This document shows, piece by piece, positions 1 to 5,098 of a stretch of DNA of 7,450 nt. The number at the start of each line of letters is the position of its first letter. Position 1 is the first letter of the stretch. The position numbers were made by a program, and so were the translations under genes. The DNA is taken from contig JAQVYD010000067.1 in the NCBI GenBank assembly GCA_028709105.1, positions 1-7,450 of the forward strand. The letters run 5' to 3'. The notes under the pieces were generated by a model. The model was not told the origin of the DNA and did not search any database. It saw only the letters and a program-made list of their open reading frames with translations. Origin of the DNA: Clostridia bacterium (GTDB lineage Bacteria; Bacillota; Peptococcia; DRI-13; DTU073).

Positions 1-788
1 TTTCCTCCGACAATTGCCCAACTTCCTTGCGTATCAGTAACAAAATGCAAATCTCCTTTTAGGTCAGGCTGAGTCGGTGTTTTTACCCCTTTTACTTTAA
101 ACATTAGCGTAGCCGCTTGTTGCCTAGCCCACTCCTCTTCCTGTTCCTCAAGAGGCAAATATTCCCGAGGCCAATCCTGACGCCCCACAACTAAGGGAAT
201 AGAGGCAAGACGCGCTAACCTGCCTTCAGCAGAAGCGTCAATAAAAACCTCCCCCTCTACTTTTGAACGTCCTTTCCCCCATAATATAGCGCCTTGCTCA
301 TCCCTATAAACAGGTGCGAGAACAATGGATTTAATTACTCGCTGCCCCTTGGCAATTTTCTCCGTTTTTACTTTCCTCAAATCATGTTGATAAAGAATCG
401 TCACATTAGCAAACCGGGCTAAATCTTTTGTAATAATTTCTGCCATCTGCTCAGTATTATAAAACTGTCCGCTTTTCTCAAACCAACGCTGAAAAGAACC
501 TGCCGTAACCAGTTGATTTTGCCAGTAACGAATATCGGCAAAATTCTGTCCCCCTACCGTACCCAACCCGCCTAATTGCGCCACAGGTTCGGGAACAATA
601 AGCAACACCTTTTTTTCCGGTGCTGCCCAAGCCGCGCTATAAGCAGAAGCACAGCCGGCAAATCCTCCCCCATAAATAACGACATCATAGCAAAGCACTG
701 CCGGTACTAAAAAGGGGTGCACAACAAATACCCAAAATATAAAGATGATGCTCGTTGTTAAAAAACCTTTTACCCATAATTTACGCAT
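1..788 (-). CDS. FAD-dependent oxidoreductase (FAD_oxidored-like), N-terminal 262 residues, 3' end outside the window
   Basis: The frame is open from an ATG at 788-786 to the window edge, so the C-terminus is missing. Residues 8-34 are a long hydrophobic stretch after a short basic start (MRKLWVK), which looks like a Sec signal or a membrane anchor; there is no twin-arginine motif. The sequence YDVVIYGGGFAGCASAY (34-50) is a Rossmann dinucleotide-binding loop of the GxGxxG type. Next come LGGLGTVGGQNFADIRYW (72-89) and FIDASAEGRLARLASIPLVVGR (182-203), matching the FADI-A-x-E/D-G-x-LA-LAG signature seen in the FAD_oxidored family. The substrate cannot be inferred. A ribosome site AAAGGGTG lies 5 bases before the ATG, and an extended -10 promoter lies upstream, so the gene appears to be its own unit after the qmcA terminator. 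An alternative is a related FAD family such as fumarate reductase-like flavoproteins, but the motif pattern fits FAD_oxidored better. Confidence 0.85.
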   Translation of the reverse strand, partial: MRKLWVKGFLTTSIIFIFWVFVVHPFLVPAVLCYDVVIYGGGFAGCASAYSAAWAAPEKKVLLIVPEPVAQLGGLGTVGGQNFADIRYWQNQLVTAGSFQRWFEKSGQFYNTEQMAEIITKDLARFANVTILYQHDLRKVKTEKIAKGQRVIKSIVLAPVYRDEQGAILWGKGRSKVEGEVFIDASAEGRLARLASIPLVVGRQDWPREYLPLEEQEEEWARQQAATLMFKVKGVKTPTQPDLKGDLHFVTDTQGSWAIVGG

Positions 789-825
789 TTTTTCACCCTT
801 TAACCTACAAGTTCTCATCCCCTTG

Positions 826-834
826 ATTATACCA
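826..834 (-). promoter_or_regulatory. Extended -10 promoter element for the FAD oxidoreductase gene
   Basis: Read on the minus strand this is TGGTATAAT, a perfect TATAAT preceded by TGn (an extended -10). At the usual 17-base spacing upstream the -35 position falls in the T-run of the preceding terminator and matches the consensus only in its first two T residues, so the extended -10 probably carries recognition. The predicted start is about 30 bases before the ATG at 788. Confidence 0.65.
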
Positions 835-847
835 GATTTTTGCACTC

Positions 848-884
848 AAAAAAAAACTGTCTCACAACTTAGTTGTGAAACAGT
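848..884 (-). terminator. Rho-independent terminator of the nfeD-qmcA operon
   Basis: Positions 856-884 form a 13-pair stem with a 3-base loop (arms 856-868 and 872-884). The one non-Watson-Crick position (861/879) is a G-U wobble in the minus-strand RNA but a C-A mismatch in plus-strand RNA. The hairpin is followed on the minus strand by nine T residues (856-848, the first shared with the stem). It starts 11 bases after the stop of the SPFH gene. Both the wobble and the T-run fix the orientation as minus. Confidence 0.92.
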
Positions 885-894
885 AGCCTTTGCG

Positions 895-1821
895 CTAACT
901 TAACTGTGGATTATCTTTAACAATCTCTGATAAAGAAGCAGCGAGTGCCGTTAAATTTTGCAGCTCGGAAGGAATAATAATCTTCGTCGCTTGCCCGTCT
1001 GCCACCTTAGCAAGAGTCTCCAAACTTTTAATCGCAATTACCTGATTATCCGGGGTAGCACTCTTCAACATCTTCAGCCCTTCTGCTGTCGCCCTTTGCA
1101 CCTTTAGAATTGCTTCCGCTTCCCCTTCTGCTTCTCTTATGGCCGCTTCTCTGTTAGCTTCGGCGATAAGGATGGCCGACTTTTTTTCAGCTTCCGCATT
1201 TAAAATAACTGCTTCCTTATGCCCTTCAGCGACACGAATAGCGGCTTGCTTTTCACCTTCGGCCCGCAGGATTGATTCTCTTTTTTCTCTTTCCGCCTTC
1301 ATCTGTCTTTCCATTGATTCCTGTATTTCGGCGGGTGGGACAATATTCTTTACTTCAACACGATGAACCTTAATCCCCCAAGCACCTGTAGCTGCATCCA
1401 AGACACTTCTCATTTTAGCATTAATAACATCACGGGAGGTTAAAGTTTCATCCAATTCTAATTCACCAATGATATTTCTCAAAGTTGTTGTGGTAATATT
1501 ATCTATAGCTAAAATCGGGTTTTCTACCCCATAAACATAAGCTTTTGGATCAGTCACCTGATAAAAAACCACAGTATCTATAGTCATCGTAACATTATCC
1601 CTAGTAATAACAGCTTGCGGCCGGAAATCTTTAATCTGTTCTTTCAAAGAGACTACCGCAGCAATCCTATCTACGACAGGAATTTTAAAATGAAGTCCGA
1701 CCAGCCATGTCCCTAGATAGGCGCCTAATCTTTCTATAATATAAGCTTCAGTTTGAGGTACCACCCTAACATTAACACCCAAAAAAACAATCACCAAGAT
1801 AAGAAAAACAAAAGCCATCAT
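895..1821 (-). CDS. qmcA: SPFH/band 7 membrane scaffold protein, QmcA/paraslipin type
   Basis: The product is 308 residues, close to the roughly 300 usual for QmcA. Residues 2-20 form one N-terminal membrane helix. The SPFH (band 7) domain follows, with the typical VPQTEAYIIERLGAYL (21-36), the KIPVVDRIA loop (46-54), SLKEQ (58-62) and the VKNIVPPAEIQESMERQMKAER segment (157-178). Residues 176-241 are six tandem 11-residue repeats that each begin with Ala-Glu (for example AEGEKQAAIRV, AEGHKEAVILN), forming an alpha-helical coiled coil. A hydrophobic C-terminal segment completes the family layout. Such proteins oligomerise on the inner membrane face and are usually encoded next to an NfeD partner, as here: nfeD ends 18 bases upstream. 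The start is the first of two adjacent ATG codons; GGAGG at 1833-1829 lies 7 bases before it. A strong terminator follows. The symbol reflects family membership; the precise physiological role is unknown. Confidence 0.93.
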   Translation of the reverse strand: MMAFVFLILVIVFLGVNVRVVPQTEAYIIERLGAYLGTWLVGLHFKIPVVDRIAAVVSLKEQIKDFRPQAVITRDNVTMTIDTVVFYQVTDPKAYVYGVENPILAIDNITTTTLRNIIGELELDETLTSRDVINAKMRSVLDAATGAWGIKVHRVEVKNIVPPAEIQESMERQMKAEREKRESILRAEGEKQAAIRVAEGHKEAVILNAEAEKKSAILIAEANREAAIREAEGEAEAILKVQRATAEGLKMLKSATPDNQVIAIKSLETLAKVADGQATKIIIPSELQNLTALAASLSEIVKDNPQLS

Positions 1822-1828
1822 TATCTTT

Positions 1829-1833
1829 CCTCC
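1829..1833 (-). promoter_or_regulatory. Ribosome binding site of the qmcA-like gene
   Basis: GGAGG on the minus strand, 7 bases before ATG at 1821. It lies within the 18-base gap after the nfeD stop, which supports translation of both genes from one mRNA. Confidence 0.8.
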
Positions 1834-1839
1834 TTTTCA

Positions 1840-2280
1840 TTATTTTCCCAATTTTTCAACTTTTAAGATAGCACCTTCAATCTCCATAATTACCACTTTT
1901 TCACCCACATCTAACGGTTCTTCAGTAAGTGATTCTGCAGTCCAGACTTGCCCTTGTATAATTATGGCACCACTCTCAGGGGGAATAATTTTTTCCTGTA
2001 CTATTCCTACTTTGCTGATTAAGGCAGGTACCCCCGTTTGTATCGCCCCAATTTTAAAATAATCTTTAGCCAAGGGCCTGAAAAAAATTAACATAATTAT
2101 GGCCGTAGATAAAAATATTGCTATTTGTAATCCCCAAGAAGCACCCAGCCAAGCAGCTACAAAGGCAATTAAAGCTCCGAAAACAAACCAAAAAGTTGTT
2201 AACCCCATCGTCAATGTTTCCATAATCCCAAAGAAAACCGCCAAAACTATCCAAATCCAAGGGAAGCTTATCGTAAAAAT
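1840..2280 (-). CDS. nfeD: Short-form NfeD membrane protein (partner of the SPFH protein), probable ATT start
   Basis: The product is a small membrane protein with three hydrophobic helices (about residues 6-24, 28-45 and 49-67) followed by a soluble beta-rich region (about 80-146, including VGIVQEKIIPPESGAIIIQGQVWTA split around the Gly-Val and Gly-Gln-Val-Trp turns) typical of the NfeD OB-fold. Short NfeD proteins sit in operons with SPFH proteins and are thought to help build or regulate their membrane assemblies. No ATG lies in frame between the upstream stop (TAA ending at 2304) and the middle of helix 1. A TTG at 2244 would leave a shortened first helix and has no ribosome site. Extending to ATT at 2280 adds MFTISFPWIWIV, giving the usual NfeD N-terminus and 146 residues, and places GGAAGGGGG 8 bases upstream. 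A sequencing or real one-base insertion in the G-run (2289-2293) is the alternative: removing one G would join an ATG at 2299 to this frame. Family call is sure; the start is not. Confidence 0.85.
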   Translation of the reverse strand: MFTISFPWIWIVLAVFFGIMETLTMGLTTFWFVFGALIAFVAAWLGASWGLQIAIFLSTAIIMLIFFRPLAKDYFKIGAIQTGVPALISKVGIVQEKIIPPESGAIIIQGQVWTAESLTEEPLDVGEKVVIMEIEGAILKVEKLGK

Positions 2281-2288
2281 ATGCCTAA

Positions 2289-2297
2289 CCCCCTTCC
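2289..2297 (-). promoter_or_regulatory. Strong Shine-Dalgarno site that favours the ATT start of nfeD
   Basis: GGAAGGGGG on the minus strand, with 8 bases to ATT at 2280. The ATG at 2299-2297 overlaps the site itself and opens only four codons before TAG at 2287-2285. The TTG at 2244 is too far away to use this site. Confidence 0.6.
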
Positions 2298-2322
2298 ATT
2301 TTTATTTTCTTGCCTCTTTATT

Positions 2323-2421
2323 AAAGAACTTTTCACTCTCTTTGCCAAAATAATATACTTTACTATAATCTTACAGTATAAACTCAATATTTACAAACTT
2401 ATTATTATAATAAAGTTCTTT
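2323..2421. repeat. Pair of palindrome-like 10-base elements in the nfo-nfeD gap
   Basis: AAAGAACTTT at 2323-2332 and AAAGTTCTTT at 2412-2421 are exact reverse complements 79 bases apart. Each is itself of the form AAAG-2-CTTT. They bracket the candidate nfeD promoter region. A 9 of 10 match (AAAGAACTTC) lies at 3279-3288 upstream of nfo. They could be operator sites or chance products of AT-rich sequence. Confidence 0.3.
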
Positions 2422-2429
2422 TTTGTCGA
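2401..2429 (-). promoter_or_regulatory. Candidate SigA promoter for the nfeD-qmcA operon
   Basis: On the minus strand TCGACA (2429-2424) and AATAAT (2406-2401) are separated by 17 bases, each one base from the TTGACA/TATAAT consensus. An overlapping exact TATAAT three bases upstream of the -10 has shorter spacing. The surrounding 2300-2430 segment is very AT-rich, so a chance match is possible. No convincing terminator for nfo is seen here, so some read-through from nfo may also reach nfeD. Confidence 0.35.
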
Positions 2430-2430
2430 T

Positions 2431-3258
2431 TTATGAACAAGCCTCCCTAATTAAAACGATTTCCCTCGCATAGCCTAGGTTATCATTCGGTGTTTCTAAG
2501 ATTAAAGGGATTTTTTGCAGATCTTGATCACAAATAATTTTTTTAATCGTTGCTAGCCCCAGATATCCTTCACCTAATTTAGCATGTCGATCTCTTCTAG
2601 AACCAAGAGGGAACAGAGAATCGTTTAAATGAAACGCCTTCAATTTATCCCAACCCACAATTTTATCGAATTCGCCTTTAATCCTTACCCAATCCGCAAG
2701 GTCATAACCAGCCCCGGTCAAGTGGCAGCTATCCAAACAGACACCTAACCCAGGATTATTATCACAAGCTAGGATAACCGCCGCCAGCTGTTCGAAGGTA
2801 TAACCAAGTTCCGTCCCCTGACCGGACATTCCTTCTAAGAGAAGCATTGTTTCGTCAGGAAGATCAGCTAAAATCTCCCTTAAACCTTCTATAACTAAAG
2901 CTAATCCTTTTTCTTCACCCTGTCCACCATGTGAGCCTACATGCAAAACAAGATAAGGAACTCCCATCGCTTTTATTCTGAGAAGGTCCTCTTGTATCGT
3001 GAGACGCGAAAACTCACGCACACCTTTCTTGGCAGAAGCCAAATTATAGGTATAAGGAGCATGAGCTACCACTAAACCGAAATTCTTTATTTTCATTAAA
3101 TCATGCGCAGCCCTAATTTCCTCAGGGACAAGTGCCCGTGCCTTCCCCCCACGCGGATTACGGGTAAAAAACTGCAACGTATTACCCTTCATTTCTACAA
3201 CTGTTTGTACTGCTTCGAAAAATCCTTTAGCAATAGAGACATGGGCGCCTATCCACAC
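2431..3258 (-). CDS. nfo: Endonuclease IV (deoxyribonuclease IV, AP endonuclease)
   Basis: This enzyme cuts the backbone 5' to abasic sites in base excision repair, using three metal ions (zinc in the E. coli enzyme). The 275 residues match the family length (E. coli Nfo has 285) and run from the N-terminal IGAHVS strand to the C-terminal LILETP. All nine expected metal ligands can be placed: His66 (HAPY), His106 (LHVGSH), Glu142 (LLEGM), Asp176 and His179 (LDSCH), His210 (FHLND), Asp223 and His225 (DRHAKLGEG) and Glu255 (LETP). It should therefore be catalytically intact. The start is GTG at 3258-3256, giving MWIGAHVS; GGAAGG lies 9 bases upstream. The 78-base gap to the preceding small gene contains no clear terminator, so the two may share an mRNA. 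Confidence 0.96.
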   Translation of the reverse strand: MWIGAHVSIAKGFFEAVQTVVEMKGNTLQFFTRNPRGGKARALVPEEIRAAHDLMKIKNFGLVVAHAPYTYNLASAKKGVREFSRLTIQEDLLRIKAMGVPYLVLHVGSHGGQGEEKGLALVIEGLREILADLPDETMLLLEGMSGQGTELGYTFEQLAAVILACDNNPGLGVCLDSCHLTGAGYDLADWVRIKGEFDKIVGWDKLKAFHLNDSLFPLGSRRDRHAKLGEGYLGLATIKKIICDQDLQKIPLILETPNDNLGYAREIVLIREACS

Positions 3259-3336
3259 TTTTTCTGACCTTCCTTCTGAAAGAACTTCTACTTTAGTAAA
3301 TTCTTAAATTTTTTCTTCCTATATTTCTTTATATCT

Positions 3337-3606
3337 TTATTCCTCATCCTTAATAATATCCTCTTTAATTTTTAAAGGGAATTCATATATTTTGCACTCG
3401 TCCGGCGAGTCAATTTGAGTTGCTTGTTTTTGCACGGTTTGCTCAAAAACATCACCACTAACTAAATTGATCACCCTAATTATTTCATTAAGACCATCTA
3501 TTTCATTTTCAACTATAAACTCACCGGCCGGAGATCGTAAATCCGTGAGATTAGCCAAAAGAGCCCGCAGCATTTCTCTGGATAAAGTAATGCGTACATG
3601 GGACAT
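3337..3606 (-). CDS. Hypothetical 89-residue soluble protein
   Basis: I do not recognise this protein. It starts at ATG 3606-3604 with CTCCCCC-complement GGGGGAG 7 bases upstream, a strong ribosome site, and an exact TATAAT lies 36 bases before the start; these support it as a real gene. There is no membrane segment or signal peptide and only one cysteine (residue 71). The N-terminus (HVRITLSREMLRALLANL, 3-20) looks like a short beta strand followed by an amphipathic helix; residues 30-58 alternate acidic and hydrophobic positions; the last 20 residues are strongly charged and end in DEE. The strand-helix start is superficially like ribbon-helix-helix proteins, but the rest gives no support, so no function is assigned. 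It lies between the S8 peptidase gene and nfo, all on the same strand. Confidence 0.75.
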   Translation of the reverse strand: MSHVRITLSREMLRALLANLTDLRSPAGEFIVENEIDGLNEIIRVINLVSGDVFEQTVQKQATQIDSPDECKIYEFPLKIKEDIIKDEE

Positions 3607-3797
3607 AAGCTTTCTCCCCCATAAAAGAATAATCCTAGTTTATTATAGAAAAGAAAGCATTAATTGCTACACCCGGGACAACCTGTTTACAGCTAAATAA
3701 CAACTATTTTATAGTTAAGAACAACTTATCCCTCTAATCTTATAATTCGAGAATATCTGCATAATTCCTGCACTATCAGTTAATTGTTTCATAATGC
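3607..3797 (-). other. 191-base non-coding gap between the S8 peptidase and the 89-residue gene
   Basis: No typical terminator with a T-run follows the peptidase stop. Visible structures are a 6-pair AT-rich hairpin with a TTT loop (3702-3716), CTGTTTACAG (3683-3692), a CCCGGG-centred near-palindrome (3670-3681), and a minus-strand pair TGCAGGAATT (3772-3763) and TCGAATTATAAG (3750-3739). A 15-codon minus-strand reading frame from ATG in this region lacks convincing support. The gap probably carries the promoter of the next gene; nothing else can be assigned. Confidence 0.5.
3642..3647 (-). promoter_or_regulatory. Candidate -10 box for the 89-residue gene
   Basis: An exact TATAAT on the minus strand 36 bases before the start codon. 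No good TTGACA-like box occurs 16-18 bases upstream, and there is no TGn extension, so it would be weak or activator-dependent. An AGCA-5-TGCT inverted repeat (3657-3669) lies where the spacer and -35 would be. Confidence 0.4.
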
Positions 3798-4958
3798 TTA
3801 GCTAATAATTCTTGGCAATTCTACCATTCCTGCTCCTTGCTGTTCCTGACCTAACTTCTGGATTTTCACCGCTCCGCTTGCCATAATCTCCTTAATCCTA
3901 GTTGGGGGTAAAGAACCATAATAATTAAGCAAATCGGCAACTGTTCCCGTAAGATGAGGAGCAGCAAAGGAAGTGCCACTTTTCACCTCATACCTTCCCC
4001 CCACCCAAGCAGAAGGGATCTCTACACCCGGGGCACAAAAATCAACCTCCGGTCCCGTGCTGGAAAAAGCCGCCAGCCGATCCAGCTTATCCGTAGCGGA
4101 AACAGCGATAACCTGAGGGAAACGGGCCGGATAATTTACCGAATTACTCCCCCCGTCATTACCTGCCGCCGCAACCAAAACGATACCGCGCCTGTCTAAA
4201 TATTGAATCACTCGATAAAATGTTTGATTAGTCTCCGTAGTAGAGAAGCTCATATTAATGATCTCCACTTGTCGCCTCGCTAACCAATCCAGCCCTTCAA
4301 TAATATCTGATAAATTCCCTTTCCCCTTCTTATCAAAAGCTTTGACAATATAAAAATCGACATAAGGATTGATCCCGGTTAATCCGATTGTTCTCCCCGT
4401 AGACCCGATAATACCAGCCACATGTGTCCCATGCCCATAATCATCCATAAATTGATGCTTACCATCCAAAGTACAAATGCCACCCTTGATATTCTCGCTT
4501 AAATCGGGATGATAATAATCAATACCTGTATCAATAATTCCTATGCGCACCCGTCTCTCCTTTAGTTTACTCCAAACCTGAGGGGCACCGATTCTTTGCA
4601 AACCCCATCCCGCACTTTCCTTATTAAAAAAAAGAGGATAAGGCTTAGGTTTAATCATCGGCTTGCTAAGAGGTAAGTGGGCAAAAGGGAAGAAAGACTT
4701 AAAAAAAAGCTCCCCCGGATACCAGCAAAGTTTAAACTCGAGGTCATCTTCTGCCTGCAACCTATCCGGCTCACCTCTTACAGCCAGCGAAACATCGTCT
4801 TCCGACGGAAATTCACATAAATACCCCTCCACAAGAGGCAGTTTTTTGATCATTTTGCCTCCGAATCTTTCCAAGCTTTGTTTTAAAAACTCTATATCTC
4901 CGGAATTTCTTAAGGTTATAATTTTTCTAACCTTGTTCTTGGACCTTTCTTTTGCCAT
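3798..4958 (-). CDS. Subtilisin-like serine peptidase (S8 family) with propeptide-like N-terminus and no signal peptide
   Basis: The 386-residue protein has the complete S8 catalytic set: Asp143 (GIIDTGIDYYHPDL), His176 (HGTHVAGIIGS), the oxyanion Asn267 (AAAGNDGG) and Ser330 (GTSFAAPH). The mature domain begins near WGLQRIGAPQVW (118-129). Residues 1-110 precede it; residues 12-50 (KIITLRN...FGGKMIKKLPLVEGYLCEFP) resemble the beta-alpha-beta propeptide of inhibitor family I9, which folds and then inhibits the protease until cleaved. The N-terminus MAKERSKNKVRK is basic and polar with no hydrophobic core, so there is no Sec signal: the enzyme is probably cytoplasmic, or exported by an unseen route. 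ATG at 4958 is preceded by AAAGGTGAT with 5 bases spacing. It is transcribed divergently from the CapA-like gene. The substrate is unknown; a role in intracellular protein turnover, possibly late in growth or in sporulation, is inference. Confidence 0.93.
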   Translation of the reverse strand: MAKERSKNKVRKIITLRNSGDIEFLKQSLERFGGKMIKKLPLVEGYLCEFPSEDDVSLAVRGEPDRLQAEDDLEFKLCWYPGELFFKSFFPFAHLPLSKPMIKPKPYPLFFNKESAGWGLQRIGAPQVWSKLKERRVRIGIIDTGIDYYHPDLSENIKGGICTLDGKHQFMDDYGHGTHVAGIIGSTGRTIGLTGINPYVDFYIVKAFDKKGKGNLSDIIEGLDWLARRQVEIINMSFSTTETNQTFYRVIQYLDRRGIVLVAAAGNDGGSNSVNYPARFPQVIAVSATDKLDRLAAFSSTGPEVDFCAPGVEIPSAWVGGRYEVKSGTSFAAPHLTGTVADLLNYYGSLPPTRIKEIMASGAVKIQKLGQEQQGAGMVELPRIIS

Positions 4959-4987
4959 AAAACATCACCTTTCTCCACATTAAAGAT

Positions 4988-5005
4988 CAGCATTTTTATC
5001 TGCTG
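4988..5005. repeat. Small inverted repeat in the leader of the S8 peptidase gene
   Basis: CAGCA and TGCTG are separated by 8 bases, about 30 bases before the peptidase start codon. It could be an operator or a weak RNA hairpin; the 5-pair stem makes chance a real possibility. No supportable minus-strand promoter was found in 4973-5098. Confidence 0.25.
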
Positions 5006-5040
5006 TACCTTATGCGGGGAAAAGTTTTTTCGTCACTATT

Positions 5041-5069
5041 AGGACAAATTCTCTCTTTCTTGTTATAAT
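5041..5069 (+). promoter_or_regulatory. SigA promoter for the CapA-like lipoprotein and exporter genes
   Basis: AGGACA (5041-5046, 4 of 6 to TTGACA) and an exact TATAAT (5064-5069) are separated by 17 bases. The predicted transcript start near 5076 gives a leader of about 23 bases to the ATG at 5099. Confidence 0.7.
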
Positions 5070-5084
5070 GTTAGTATCATCTAA

Positions 5085-5093
5085 AGGATGTGA
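5085..5093 (+). promoter_or_regulatory. Ribosome binding site that decides the CapA-like start
   Basis: AGGATGTGA differs at one base from the ideal AGGAGGTGA and is 5 bases before ATG at 5099. The GTG at 5090 lies inside this site, so the longer reading with three extra residues is unlikely. Confidence 0.7.
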
Positions 5094-5098
5094 ATTTT

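Noticed and set aside
1139..1366. Plus-strand Ala/Ser/Phe-rich frame inside the qmcA-like gene
   Set aside because: Its repetitive composition is a direct result of the 11-residue repeats on the other strand.
2066..2260. Minus-strand 64-codon frame overlapping nfeD in another frame
   Set aside because: The NfeD frame has family-like helices and the OB-fold region; the overlapping frame has neither and simply follows the same hydrophobic codons shifted.
2099..2353. Plus-strand 84-codon frame over nfeD and its upstream region
   Set aside because: Antisense to nfeD, lysine-rich low-complexity product, no start signals.
2388..2412. AT-only inverted repeat after nfo as a terminator
   Set aside because: The stem is almost all A-T with a bulge and is not followed by a T-run on the minus strand.
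3467..3700. Plus-strand 77-codon open frame opposite the 89-residue gene
   Set aside because: It has no ribosome site and runs through the promoter region of the minus-strand gene, which has a strong ribosome site and a -10 box; the plus frame is the antisense shadow.
4663..4983. Plus-strand 106-codon open frame over the 5' part of the S8 gene
   Set aside because: Antisense to a well-supported peptidase, serine- and lysine-rich composition typical of shadow frames, no ribosome site.
5090..5098. GTG at 5090 as start of the CapA-like gene
   Set aside because: It lies inside the Shine-Dalgarno site; ATG at 5099 has correct spacing and gives a standard lipoprotein signal.
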